The notes under the pieces were generated by a model, which made no database searches, was not told the DNA's origin, and worked only from the letters and a program-made list of their open reading frames with translations. Of a stretch of DNA of 64,000 bases, positions 1 through 13,559 are shown piece by piece (position 1 is the first letter of the stretch; each line of letters opens with the position of its first letter). Source of the stretch: Plectrocnemia conspersa (taxonomy: Eukaryota; Arthropoda; Insecta; Trichoptera; Polycentropodidae). The translations under genes and the position numbers were made by a program. The stretch covers positions 248,001-312,000 of the forward strand of contig VTFK01000018.1 of assembly GCA_009617715.1 (NCBI GenBank), in the 5' to 3' direction.

Positions 1-3000
1 CTTAACACACAAATGCAATAATTTTTTGATAATAAAATTGATATCATACATATACATATATATGTATAAGCTAGAATAATTTGTTTCTTGCTATCTAGAT
101 TTTCACTTTAATTCTTAATTTATTTCACTGTGATAATAAATATGTTACCTTATCGTCACTAATTATTACATTATTTTACGATTTTTTTTTTACTGCCCCA
201 TATATAGATACAAAGCACCCAAAGTCAAACGTTGAAGGATACGACATTATAATAATAAACAAAATTCAGGCAAAGCCGGATACGAAAGCTGGTTCATAAA
301 TAGATACGTTTAAGATTATTTGTAATTAATTAGTGTAATATATCAAGTGTTTTCAGTGATTATGATCTTAATTTTAGACTTTCAATTCGTTAATTAGTGT
401 ATGCCCTGAAGCTTGTTGCATGAATTAATTTAAGATTGTCATTAGAACGTCTTATTGATGTCTCTTTTATCGACAAAGTAGTTTATCATTGATAAGTCTT
501 ATTAGAGAAAAAAATAAAATCAATATTGCATGTCCCACGAGTAACATCTTTGTAATAAAACACATATGTATTATAATAATTTGATTTAAAAATTCACATT
601 TATTTAATAAATTAAATTAATGATATTATTGACAAGCTCAATTAATATTATTATACTTTGCGAATTTGAAGTATTTTAATTATTGTTATTGACAAGTCGA
701 GTTGACAAACACACTATTAGTTATAACGGACAAGATCGTTGATCTTGCCACGCAGATTCGAGTCAAACAAGATAATAAAAATGTTATATGCCAATAAATA
801 AAGTAATAAAGTATGTGCGTAACTAGGCTGAGAAAAATCTCGAGCATTTTTCCGAGATTTGGATTTAATGCGTGTTACATAAATGGAAATTTTGTTTTTT
901 CACTCCTTCAGTGCTTATGTAAGAGTATCATTTATACTCAACGAGATCGCCTAATGCATACAATGTTGCTAAACAATCCTTAGAGTGTCAAAATCTCGAT
1001 TTTGCAACTTTCTCGAAGAAATCACAGTGTCCGATCGATCATTTTTTTATATGTTGCGCCGTTCGTCAAAGAGTAATAAGTTACTTTCGTTAGACAATTT
1101 GCATAACTTAACAGTGGGTCACAACGCTGTGAATAATTCGGCAGTAATTCGATCAATAAACATATTCGAGGCCGCCGATGTTTTGATCTATTAATCATGT
1201 TATGTGACTTGATTGATTTTTAGACACATTTTTTGTCAACTGACCATACACGTGCATCTGAAATCGATTAAGCCCATTTAAATAGTCGAATTTTGATCAT
1301 GATTAGTAGACATAATTAATTATATTTTCTTACAAAAAAAATATTTTGCGATAAAAGACTCAAATTTGAACATCTGACCCCGTAAGTTACAGAGCGAGAC
1401 CTCGCCTCAGAATGTAACAAAAAATTATTCTTCTACATTGTGCGTCCGATTTTTGAAATCGAACAACACTTATATACACATTAAAAAAATATATAAGACC
1501 TTGTCAGACAAACGGGCCCCGTTACTTCGAAATCGAACTATTTTCACTTACGTCACGTAATTGCGCCTAGACGCACCGATACGACCTACCAAATTACAGT
1601 AATCTTAATGTGCCTCTGTAGTTTGAAGACCGATGATATATTCGCATCTGGTAGGTACTCAATTTATATCGGGAGAAATGCGATTTCGGATGCTGCGTTC
1701 ATTGGCGGTAATGCTCAAGTCAGTGATTATTTTTCTTCGACCCTGTAATTACACATCGATTCGATAAATAATTCCTGGCTTTAGTGCGATGCGTTATTTG
1801 GTCAAATTTTCTTATTAATTTGCGTGAGAAGTAAGATTTATGTATTATAAATATCGTAAATTTCATTTAAAATTCTGATTATTTCAGGGCGACTTTGTCA
1901 ATTTTTTTTAAATATTAAAAATGTACAATAATTAAAATTAAAAAAAATATTTGCTCCAATTCGATGGTATACAACCATTTGGATCTTTTAAGCCGCATTT
2001 CCGACAAAAAATCAAGAGCCACATTTAGAACCAGTCTAAATCAAACACCAGTGACTATATATAACATTTGATGTATTGACAAAATCTTGCTATTGTTGCT
2101 TTTTTCCATAATATAAATCTGTGAGAAATTTTGCCCTTTAGTGAAATTAATTCTTTGGTAAAATTAAATTCAAAAGAATATGAAAGAAATTGTGCCGTAT
2201 CTGTAACATTAGTGATTCATCCAAAGCTATGAAAAAGGAGTTAGATGTATATAAATGATTTTATGACAAATTATCTCTGCTACGCTTTCAAGACATGTTT
2301 TAATAAATAAATCTTCAATAACATGATTTGCTTTGGTTATAAATTAAATTTTCTATCACAATTTGCCTTTACTAATGAATCAGAAGTTAATTTTCGAAAT
2401 TATTGTTGTTTGTTGTAGACGTAAGATTATTTCTAGATATTTAATTATTTAATATAATATAATGCCTTTAAAAATAAGTTTAATTGCATTGCAAGAAAAT
2501 ACTTTATTTTTCACTAAAAAATAGTCATCTTTTTTAATGAAACGCCCTGTGGTCGTATATTTTGCTTTTTCATTTCAATAATTTCAGTAAGCTTGCTAAG
2601 AACTTAATAAACAATTACAAGAAGAATATAACGAGACAAGTAAATATGCTTTGATACAGGATTTAGCAACATATATTTGGCACTAAGAGCTAGCTGATAT
2701 AGCTAAAGGGCTTTTCTTAAATGTCCAAAGAGAATAAATTTTAGAGATAATTAAGATATGTTAAATAGAGAAAATATATAGATAATATAAATATGTTAAA
2801 TGGATGAGTGTTAAAAAAATTAAAATTGAACTAATGTTATAAAATTGTGATATGTTTATAAATAAATCAGTTATTAGTAAATGAAAGTTTAAAATTTACA
2901 TTCTTAATTAACTTATAATGTAGAAGATCAAGATTTTCATTTACTAGATATGCAAAAATTAATTCATGTAATATTATTATTCCTTCACATTTAAACTATT

Positions 3001-4640
3001 GTTTAAGTTTATATTGTTTGTGATATTTTTTTAAGATAACTAAATATAAAAAAAAATCAAGTGTTGAGATATATTTTTAATAAAGGTATAATTTTTTGTA
3101 TTTATAATATGATTTTTTGTGAGAGAAAAATTACATATAAATATATTATATAACATAACTAAAAATTAGAGTAAAATTGAAGAAATGATTAAACTAAAAC
3201 TACATAAAACATGAAAAATTGATAATTTATTTAGAAAACTAAAATTTTCAATTCGTACAAAAATAAACTTGTAACGTTAATATCTTTTACTTTTAGTTTT
3301 AATTTAAATGTATATATAAAATAAATTAGTAATATTTGGATTTTAAGTTAAAATAAATTAGGTATAATAAATGCATTTTATAATAATTAGTCCCATATAA
3401 TGTTGTTTAAGCAAATAAATTTATCATAAAAAATGAAGCTAATGTTTTATAACTATATTATAGATTACAAAAAATAAATAAATGCAATAACAATATATTT
3501 TAAAGATTAATACTTATAACTTTAACAATAGTTAAGAAGCAAAAAATATACATACAGTACTAGTTTTAAGTTATGACGTTCAAGATATCTTGAATAACTT
3601 AAATAATATAATCTTAGGCATTTTAGTAATTTATTAAATTATTAATTATTCTAGATATTTTTCGATTATTATAGGTTTGCGTATTATTACCTTTATGATT
3701 TTAATGATAATAGTGGCAATTATTAGTAATAAGTTTTTTCTATAAGGTATATGTAAATAATGAGATATCTATCATACTTCACAAATAATAATATAGCTAA
3801 ACTAATATACATCTATTGAATGAAAGTTATTCAATGTTTTTACATAAATATTATAATCCCTTGAACTCTATCTAATAATTTTTAGAATTTTAACAGTATC
3901 AAAAATTAAGGGTAAAAGAAAATCAACGTAAAATATTTCATCTTATTTTTAGTTAAAGTTCAAGTGACATTAAAAAAAATAAAAAAACACCGATATCTAG
4001 TGATTTAAAAATACAACAAAAATAATTGAAAACTGATTTTCATTTTTAGACCTAAAACGTACAGGTTTTTGTATTTTGTAAATATTAATATAAAATATTA
4101 GTGTTTAAAAGTTATACTTATTTCATCAGTTATTTAAGAAAAAATAAAATGAAGAATTTGGAAAATAAGATTCAAAGCTAATAAATATTAGGAATATTTT
4201 TTAACTGATTAATTTTATTACCATCAATAAAAAAAAAAATTATTATTACTCTACACTGCTAATCATGGTATATATCAGTCTAATGGCCTTAATGCTGGTA
4301 AATCTTTTAGACCTTAGTTTTGTAATATTAATAAATTGAGCTTGAGTCAAGATTATAATTTTTTTATAACTTTTCAGAAGTATTTTTTTCAATATTATCT
4401 ATAGTGGCAATAGATTTACTTATAGGTTTTTACCAAATTTTCTGTATTAATAAAAGTCATATGCAGTTAACAAATATCTACACATATTTTTATAATTATA
4501 TTTATAGTAAACATTATTGAATTAGACTTAATGTGAAATAAAGAAATTAATAAATAATTAATTTTTTTATCAATTGTATATTCCATAAAAATTAATCGAC
4601 AAAGTAAAACCAACTAAAATTATAATTCGTAATACTGTTC
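1..4640. other. AT-rich stretch without a recognisable gene
   Basis: I see only AT-rich sequence with short poly-A and poly-T runs. A reading frame of 69 codons at 985-1194 resembles no family I know. On the minus strand, positions 1554-1614 are flanked by a strong donor-like gtaagtg and an acceptor-like tacag, but the segment is too short to judge. No repeat, RNA gene or transposon end could be supported. Confidence 0.6.
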
Positions 4641-4647
4641 ATTATTT

Positions 4648-4685
4648 AGCGAAACAACACAGCTTCAAAACTGTGTTGTTTCGCT
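4648..4685. repeat. Perfect hairpin with 15-bp arms and an 8-nt loop
   Basis: The left arm AGCGAAACAACACAG (4648-4662) is matched exactly by its reverse complement at 4671-4685, with the loop CTTCAAAA between them. A T-run follows. The stem is much shorter than a typical animal miRNA precursor, so it is more likely a transposon terminus or the core of a foldback MITE. No target-site duplication is visible. Confidence 0.75.
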
Positions 4686-4775
4686 TTTTTCTACAATATA
4701 TAAATTCTTACAATATTTACAATATATAAATTAATAAAACACTCAAGCGTATTATTAATTTATATATCGTAAATC

Positions 4776-4822
4776 TTTCGTTGCAACATAATAGGCATTA
4801 GTCTAATGTGGTACAGTAAAGA
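4776..4822 (+). repeat. Possible diverged copy of a dispersed CAGGC...AATGCGTTA repeat
   Basis: The order of motifs (TTGCAACAT, AGGCATTA, TAATG, TACAG) parallels the better copies at 51,784-51,830 and 19,809-19,850. Similarity is limited to about 45 bp and is weak, so membership is tentative. Confidence 0.25.
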
Positions 4823-7800
4823 AAAAAACAATCAGCAACTACTAAGAATGTAGTGAGACACATGACCGAAATCAAATTCTGTTAATCAGTGATATATGAA
4901 TTTTCATTAATATAAACTATTATTACAGTTGACAATCAGTAGATGTAAATAAATAGTATATGTATTTTTTCATTAAAAAAAATCGTCTTTGTAATTAAGA
5001 AAATTTACGAGAACTTAATACGTGATAATCAATGGAAAATAAAATTAGTTAATAATCACTAATTTTTTTTTCATACAATAGAAAAATAAAAAAATTAAAA
5101 ATTCATATCTGTCTGGTATTAGTCACCATATATTATGTTGGGAAAAAATCAAGAGCTGCATATATGAAAAGTTTATATATTAAATCGCCTTATCTTACCA
5201 TAACATTAAAAATCCTGTTATTTGTTAGTAAATCAAAATATATTGCTACAAAATAAATTTTAAATAATATTTTATATTTCTTATACCTTTTCATATAAAC
5301 ATATCGAAACAATAAATAAAGAATAATACACTATTAAACAATATTACCTTAATAATATAGAATTCAATCTGCGTGATTATATATACTGTATTTTTTATCA
5401 ACTTAATTTTTTAATGTAAAAAATCTTATAAAATATATTAAAAACCTTGCTGTTTTTTTTTAATTTAGTACAATGCCAATGTTATCTTTTAATATTATTC
5501 ATTTCAAACGTATTATTCGCATATTTTAAACTTGCCAATAAATCAATGTTAATATAACTGTCGTAATAAAAAAAAATATTTTATTAAATACATAGCATGT
5601 ATTAGTAATTAATAAATCAAATTGAGTGGTCCGTATAATATGCAAAAGTGAACGTTTTCGAGTTTCATAATTTTATATTGATGATTTACAACGCAATTAT
5701 GCTTCTAATTTCTGATAATAAAGAAGTTGATTATACTATTATTATTATTATTATTATTTTGTATTGTATTGTTTGCAATTATTTCGAGTTCATCAGTTCA
5801 CAGAAGATCTCAAGCATTTCCATCAATATAATGCAGCAATATGGCATTATGGCGAGATCGATACAAATATTTGTGGTTAGCTTATATCCAATTTACGTTG
5901 TATTATCTATGTATTATATAAACAAAGTGATTCATTGCAATAACGCACTCTCGCATATACACATTTATGGATAATTTTCTTGAGCTATAAAAGCTAATGG
6001 AATTTATTTTATATTCGTGTAAAAAGATTTTATTTCATAGATTTCGGATAATAGAATTTCACTAAAAAACGTTCAACGGTGCATAAATGACTCAACGTAA
6101 ACATTTATTGTAATATATATAATTTATTACATTTATTATGTTTGTGATTTTTTTAGTTTTAGATGTGTTTTATTGTATAAATCCCTTAATGTGACCGAGG
6201 ACCAAAAAAAGTAATGCATGATCATGGGCGGGTGCCATGACCTCGGTAGATCAGGCGGAAGCGGTCGAGAAGATCGCATCAGGCAAAATGAACTAATAAA
6301 CTTGGTCCATAAACTGGATCTGGATCAATGATCTACGCTTCCACATAACTGGCCAATGATGCGCACGATGCTATACAACAGCTGACCCGATCGCACACAG
6401 TGAGGCTTCTTCAACGCCTTTGAAGTTGAAGAACCTTTAATTTGGTGTTCATCGAACATTCTTATTCAACCCATTGATTTTGGGTATTATAAACATCATT
6501 CAATAATAATTAAATGCGTGGTAAAAATTACAGTTACCGCGTAGTCTTTTCGTTTAAAAGCCTATTTTTGCAGTGCTTTTCGTTTTCATCTGCAAAAACG
6601 ACAATATCTAAATGTCTTCATATTTTAAATATGTGTATGACTTAAAATTATAATAATACGAATCATACATGTCTTAGCTGCAAACCGCAACCTTGCCTCA
6701 AGCAAATCCTACAACCAAATTGCTTAAATATAATTTTGAGAGAAATTGCTAAATGACTAGTAAGCGAAAATAGTTCCAAGAAACTCATTTATTTGAATGA
6801 AAAAGGGAAATTATTATAATTATAAAACATAAAATAAAATTATCTAAAGTTTATTAAATATAAAAGCTTTAAATATATTTAAGTTAAGCAGTAATGTATA
6901 CATATGATTACATATATATAAATTAACTTTTAACTAAAACTTAGAAGTATGCTCATGCTCAAGAAATCCAATCCTAAGCCAAAATTATATCCCCAAGATT
7001 TATAGATTGCCTAGTTCTATGATCTAATATACTAGTTTTTTTTCTCGTTTTTAACATATTTTTGTAGATAATCATATTTTTTAGTGAATTTTCTCACTAT
7101 ATTTAATATACGACTGATACAGTGAATTTTAGACCAAAACATTTTTAGTTTCACTATCGATTATAATAGACATCAGTGAATTGACTTTTTTGTAGAGCAT
7201 GTTTCAAGGGTTGGGATAGAATCTTTTTGTTAAGGACTTCAGATGTGGCGAAGTGAATTACATAAGCGATGCATAATTGGTGTTCTGGTGTGACAAGTTT
7301 GTATTGTTTGTAACAATATAAATTATGTTATTACTCAATGAAATGAAGTAATTTTCAGGCAAAATTTTTTATTAATTGCCATTTAATAAAATCGTTAATT
7401 TGTTCAAGAACAGCTTAAGAGATATTAGAAACATAAATGTCCTTCAGAAAAAAATAATATAACTCATTAAATATGATTAGATTAAAAATGCATATTTTTA
7501 CTACTACAGGTGTCATATTTGAACACAAAGACAAGTCATAGAATCCTTGCTTATGGTTTCTATGTTTATAAAAAAATGCTTTTTATGTTTAGGAATAAAC
7601 ATTGTTAAAAAATGAGTAGCAAAATTTACGCTTTTGTAATAGAATATGAAATTTAATCAACTAGTATAGCAAAAAATACTTTTTTCTACTTCTACACATT
7701 ATAGTTTCTTAGGATTGTTACATAAAGTAAGTTGGCAATCATTTTTCCTATGAGTATTTCGCTCTTTATGAAGAGAAATAGGGATGCAATATGGTTCCTC

Positions 7801-7845
7801 TGCTCTTTTTGCTCTTCATTTTCGATATACTTTACATACAATTTA
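4823..7845. other. AT-rich stretch; GC-richer block at 6,180-6,470
   Basis: Mostly AT-rich DNA. The 108-codon frame at 5648-5974 is hydrophobic because of ATT-type repeats (a run near 5,738-5,757) and is not convincing as a gene. From 6,180 to 6,470 the base composition shifts to higher GC with several CpGs and no open frame, which would fit a regulatory element or an old repeat. Nothing further could be named. Confidence 0.5.
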
Positions 7846-8183
7846 TCAGATATCTCTACAATATGGAGTACAAGTCGAATCCTTGAATATTTGTATCCTA
7901 GTGTATTTTTTCTATGAGTGTTTGGATACAATTCATTGCATTCCAGGTGTAGCATTAACTCAATGAAGCATTTTTCAAAGTTGATAAGAGGTGGTAGAGA
8001 TGATAGAGTGCCCTAGAGAATCGCGATCGCGTCCCTTATTCTTGCCTATTGCAGCCAATACGTCAACGCGTGAGAACGCTCTTTTTTCACAGTCCATTCA
8101 ACAACTTGCCAAAAACAATAAGCTAAGAGGAGTTGGAAATAGTTACGTGAGATGGTGCTCGTTTCTTTTAGATGTGCATCAGA
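7846..8183 (-). repeat. Dispersed repeat A, copy 1 (inverted relative to copy 2)
   Basis: Read on the minus strand, this segment matches 45,903-46,268 over about 340 bp with small indels. The best block is 8,005-8,095 against 46,017-46,095. Two translated stretches are conserved between copies: KNKGRDRD preceded by a related RAFS..D.LA segment, and a downstream RIR.VL..VEIS stretch. The frames are shifted or stopped in places, so both copies look like remains of a coding repeat. Both strands stay readable in the best block, so the true sense strand is uncertain. I do not recognise the family; an unclassified transposon or a duplicated pseudogene are both possible. Confidence 0.65.
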
Positions 8184-8239
8184 ACTATTTATTTTTAAGT
8201 ATTGTTTTTTATATGTTTATATTGGTATAATGGCCATCA

Positions 8240-11200
8240 TGACGCATTGAAAAAACCTGACGTCATAAAAAATCTGGATTTTAATATTCCATAAAAAAAT
8301 TTACTATAAGTTTAAAATGTGTTTTTGTGTGGTTTAAAATATGTAATGATAATTTGAAATATGAAAAGATAAGAGTTCAAAAAGCATCTCACTAATATTT
8401 GGCTAGTCTACTAGATGTTATTAGATCCAAACTAGAAGGCTTTATATAATTATTTAAATTATGTTGATATTAGAACAGTTATTATTATAAATTAGTACCA
8501 GAAAATAGGTGCAAGAATGTTTCTAAAAAATAAATTCTTTCCGTGCATATTTTTTCTGAAAAATCATAAAGTAGTAAGCTATGAATGTAGCAGGAGATTT
8601 TAGCAAAATATGGTCATCATACCACATCGTTTTCATATGAAATAAAATATATTAGAATCACAATATAACGGACTTCGGATATAATGGAAAAAAGTCCTGT
8701 AAAACTACCCTGATATAATCACACTACATACAATAATGGTATATGGTGATTGAAGATTTTGTTCATCTGATTATAAGCACAAATATTGAATAATATTATA
8801 TTCTATCGGTTTATCTTTATGTTTAACTCAATACTACTCTAAAAAAATATTATTTTTAAAGAATAGTATAAGAAGTAACTACAATACATATCATTACAAT
8901 TCATCCTGAAATATAAATCGTTATAATCCATTCTCAATAAAATATAAATCACTCATTTTTGGCACACTCCTTATTTGTTTAATGCCCATATCGATCAATG
9001 AATCGAAGATGTGGCTGCAGTCTACGCCTGCATTCCATCACGCTTGCTCTCTCGTTATCTCGTTGTAACGACGGTGTCGTAAGTCTTAACGACCGCTACC
9101 CATTTTAGAACGGACCAACGGATAGCATCTCCTCCCTGGTTATCTCCATAATGGAACCCTCGTCGCATCATCCGCCACTCGGTACATCTTCATTCACTCC
9201 TCTCATCTCTTCCTCTTGAGAGGGAGAGACTCGACCTGCCGATCACGTACATAAGCTAATGCCGCTCTAAGCTTAAGTAGCTAATTTACTTGCTGTTTTT
9301 TTTAAGCGAACGCTTAATTTGTTTTTAATGATGGCGTGAGATAGAGATGAGCTCGTTTTAAGCGGCGTTCAATAAGTTGTGATTACAATGTTAAGAACTG
9401 TTCAGAACAAAAAAATATTCAACAGCAGGATTTAATGATTTAACCTAAAATATATTTATAAAAGAAAACAGCAATAGTAAAAATTAGAAAAGGTTATACA
9501 AATTGGAGAGTTTCAGTTAACTTTAACATATTTTATCTATGCTTTATTTTTTAACTGGTAGGATACTTATTTAAAATAATATATCCTACTACACTTTTGC
9601 AGCACAATCTAAGGTCAATCGACCTCAACCCATATAAACCTCGCATAGACGCCGAGGTCAATTTCAAACGCGAACTTGCGACCTCATCGCTTATAAAATA
9701 AAACCATCGATCAATTAACAGAACACACACAAGGCGCATTTGGTTAAACGCCCACGCGTTACTCGAAATTAAATTCTGCGTACGTGTTCGACACAAAGAA
9801 AAAAATACAAAACATCAAAAATCACGACGCAGGAAACATTAAATCAAATCGTTGGATATAATTGGTCAATTTTTGGTTTTTGCAATTTAATCGACGGGGT
9901 GGTATTAAGATTGTGAAATATTAACTTAATCGGCGTTAACGAGGATCGAGCTTTTTTCGCCTCCTATGCAATCTTCTTTTTTATTTTCGGTATTTGTTAT
10001 GCCTTTTTTGTATAGATTTTTCGTTCGTGAGACGATTACCGACGACCTTCGATTATATTGCCATTATGTTGAAGAAATTGAAAAGCGATCGTATAACAAT
10101 CCGAACGGAGCCAGGCAGATAGAAATAAATTGTATATTGAAACTGAGCCATTAGCGTTTTATTATAAATTCTGACTCAAAATTGGGTTATGGTAGTTGTT
10201 GAACAAAAATTGCTTAATTGTTGTAATAAAAATTTTATACATATATCTTTAAACAGTTTTTTTTTGCTTTTTTATTGCTTTTTTTTGGTTATGCAAAATC
10301 ATAATATTAGTCAAAATGATACAGTTATTAAACCACAGTGAAATTATGTTATAACATATTTCTTAAGAGAGTTTTGGAAACCAATCAGAGTAAATGATTG
10401 TTAATTATGTATTTTCTAAATTATGGACAATTTTTTGTAAAATAAAAATCTAAATAAAGTGAATTTCAAAACAACATTTTTTTATTTAATTAATTTTGAA
10501 ATTTACAATTATTGAATTTTTTAAAATAGTTGTATCAATTATACATAGTACAATTTTCATTTATCGTTTTTTCTGTTACGAAAAAAACGCTCATAATGAA
10601 AAAAATGAAGTATTTTTTAAAACATAAAAGTGAAAAGCTATGTGTTGTGTTGTTTTTGAAAGTAAATCATTGTATGTGATTTGGATGTCAACTGTAAATT
10701 TTGTACGCGATTTGTTTAACAATGCATTTTGTCATGCTTGGCGATTTATTTATCTTAAAAATAATTAATTTTACGTTAGAAAAAAATATTTTAGTTTGGT
10801 AAAGTTGTGCATATGTTTCCAAATGAGCGGCGAAAATATCACAAATGACAAGATTATTTGGATGTTTATATAGACATTATTCCTAATAATCTTCTTAAGG
10901 ATTTAAAAAAAATAGTATATAGTACGGTTCATGCAAAGCAATTGCAGCCAAGATATTCCAAAACTTAAATTGACAAGAAATAGCTGAATGAAGTTATTAA
11001 CCAAACAGAATTGTTTTTACTAATAAAATGTGATAATAAAGATACAATCATTATAATATAAGCACTTTTAAGTATCAAATACGAAAACAAGCTCTTCCAG
11101 TTTGATCGAATGCCAAGGTTCTATTTACTGTTTCATTCGATTAAAACGATACAGACCTCTACGACAGTTTGTGTTCAGTAATAAAAAAAACTTTTAGAAA

Positions 11201-12590
11201 TTAAGGCAAACATATTCTGAATTTTGCACTACGTTAATGCTCCAGAGCAAATTTTACTTATTTTCGTAATTTTATGGGCAAAAACGCTGTCGTAATACTG
11301 CAGCTACAGTGCTCAACATATATGCCTCTTAAAGTCCTTTTTCCCCAAATAAAATGGACATTGAAAGAATGTTTTGCTACCATAAAGAACATAACAACAA
11401 AAGCATTGAGTAGGTTTCTTAATATTTACTGAACATGGAAATTTGTTTTGTTTAGTACATCATTCATTTGGAGTACTATTTTTTTATTTTCAATTTTATT
11501 TATTTAAAGCTAATCTATCAACTGTCATCAAAATTGCTTATAAATAATCTATCCTCCGTTCTTAGAATAAAAGCATTCTTTGTTACGAAAATTTTCACAT
11601 CTAAAATCAACAATTGTAACAAAAACTGTTACATTGCCACACAAAATATGTAAAATTACCGGTTTTTAATACTGGTATTTTGTTGTTAAATCTGAAATAC
11701 TGTATTGATACCCTCCATTAAAAAAATTTAATTTTTATTAAAAATACTAATAATTTTTAATTTAATAGTAGCTTTACGTGAGGTATTAAAAATATATTAT
11801 TAATCTCTAGTTTTTAGATTAAGGATTAAATTAACCTATACACTATTTAAGCTACTAAATTCATACAATTTATGATCTGATTTTTACAGATGGCTGCTCT
11901 TTAAAATATAAACCGATTCAATAAAATTAGGTGTAAATTTTATCACATACATAATATATTATAATATAATTTACACATGAAAATATTAAAAAAAATTAAC
12001 AGTTTTGTATTTATTATTATTTTTTTCAAACGAGTTTTTCAGTAACAACTCATCAGTGGTTTTTCGATGATTTTCATTTCCGAAAAAATTAGAATTCCGT
12101 TTTTACCTAATTAAAAAAAATATATGTGATAAATAGAATGTGATTGTAATTACAGAAATTAAAAAAATTGTAAATTGATAAAATATATTTTGCTAATATT
12201 TTAGCATGTAAAAATAAGTTCATAATAAAAAAAAGAAAAAAATAAATATATTATTAATTAACATTTATCTTTAATTAAAACATATTTTTTGCCACGTTAT
12301 CCTAAAAATAAGTTTTAAAAAAACTCATATCATCTAATGTCAAATCGAACGTCCTTGTTCTTTATTTTTTGTTAAAATATTTTCGGTTGAAAAAAAATAT
12401 TTAAAAAGCCCCCATACATTTTTGCAATCTATTAATGTAGCAAATTTATTATATAATTAATAATTTAGTTTTAGGTTGCCAAAGCTAAGAAAAGAACTCG
12501 ACTGGAGTAGTCGAGTAAATCATAAAAAAATCTATTTTTAAATACTTTCGCCCTCTATTAAAAGCCTCCAATAAAGTTAGATAATAATAT
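8240..12590. other. AT-rich stretch with GC-richer islands near 9.0-9.27 kb and 9.6-9.78 kb
   Basis: The island at 9,000-9,270 is CpG-containing and pyrimidine-rich, with several CTCTC/GAGAG motifs of the type bound by GAGA factor. The second island carries AGGTCA-type half-sites (9,612-9,684). The 81-codon minus frame at 9551-9796 resembles nothing known to me. The stretch from 10.2 to 12.6 kb is AT-rich with poly-T runs; a block at 10.8-11.4 kb of slightly higher complexity could be an old transposon but shows no recognisable motif. Confidence 0.5.
9612..9684. promoter_or_regulatory. Cluster of AGGTCA-like nuclear-receptor half-sites
   Basis: AGGTCA occurs exactly at 9,612-9,617 and 9,655-9,660. 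GACCT in opposite orientation occurs at 9,621-9,625 and 9,680-9,684. The first pair forms an imperfect inverted repeat with a 2-bp spacer, the arrangement used by nuclear-receptor dimers. Four half-sites within about 75 bp of AT-rich DNA is suggestive only; there is no neighbouring gene to link it to. Confidence 0.25.
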
Positions 12591-12599
12591 CAAAATAGT

Positions 12600-13340
12600 T
12601 ATATATAACTTTATTATAAAAATAGTTGATAGTATAAAATATTTAGGAGTAATTGTAGATACAGAATTAAATTTTAAATAACACTGTAATTGAATATTAA
12701 AAAAAATAGTAGAAAAATAGGTATGTTATCCAGAATGAAAAATATGTTAAATATAAACACAAAAAAAAAAATTATAATGGTATCATATTGCCCCATTTTA
12801 CTTATTGTGCGAAAATATTAGATATGTTAAATAAATAAACAAATGTTGCAAAAATTACAAAATATGGCAATGAGAGTAGTCTTAAATAAAAATATATATA
12901 CCTACTAGTTGTAAAAGTATGATTGATAGATTGGAATGGTTAAATGTTCAAGAAATATTGAAGAATAATGTTTTAGTATTTATATATAAGTTAGAAAATA
13001 ATATGTTACCAGAGTATTTTAACAAGTATTTAATAATAAATAAAGATGTACATAAATTTAATATTAGAAATAAAAAAAAATTAAGGATAGTAAGGTATAA
13101 CAAAACGAGTACGGCTAGGGGAATTATGTACGGAGGTGTTAATTTATATAATAATATTCCTAGGACAATCCGCAAAAATAAAATTATAACGGGCTTCCTA
13201 GATGGAATAAAAAACACCTTCGTGCATTAAGAAATAAATTAATTTTCTGTTTATGTTATTTTTATATATATGTTTAGTTAAAATTTGTTCGATGTAAAAA
13301 TTAGCTATAAAGCTAAATAAATTAATAAATAAATAAAGTA
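12600..13340 (+). mobile_element. Decayed non-LTR retrotransposon, C-terminal part of reverse transcriptase and 3' tail
   Basis: From 12,628 the translation reads IKYLGVIVD followed by LNF, the conserved YLGV.ID motif that follows the RT palm in Jockey/CR1-type elements. Several stops and a frameshift follow. LQNMAMRVVLN lies near 12,845-12,885. A frame of 103 codons (12,919-13,230) then covers the usual C-terminal region, with DRLEWLNVQEIL, then LPEYF, YGGVNLYNNIP and a terminal IR motif. The sequence ends in AATAAATAAA-type repeats at 13,315-13,340, typical of a LINE 3' end. Endonuclease and catalytic RT motifs are missing, so this is a 5'-truncated dead copy. The exact clade is uncertain. 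Confidence 0.85.
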
Positions 13341-13559
13341 GGCATATTTTTAAAAATCTAGCTACTTAAGCAGAGGTATAAAAAATGCAGTGGTTGTAAA
13401 ATATTTAAAATGATTAAAATGAACTTGATTTTTTTTTAATTTATAAAAGTAATTTGTAACATTTTACGTATTTATAAATCTATTTCCATTATTATAAATA
13501 TATTGGAGATTTAAAATATTAAATAAATAAATATAAAATATATTTTAATCACATTATTG

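Noticed and set aside
12948..13217. 89-codon hydrophobic frame on the minus strand
   Set aside because: It lies opposite the LINE reverse-transcriptase frame, whose motifs are clear on the plus strand; the minus frame is a shadow.
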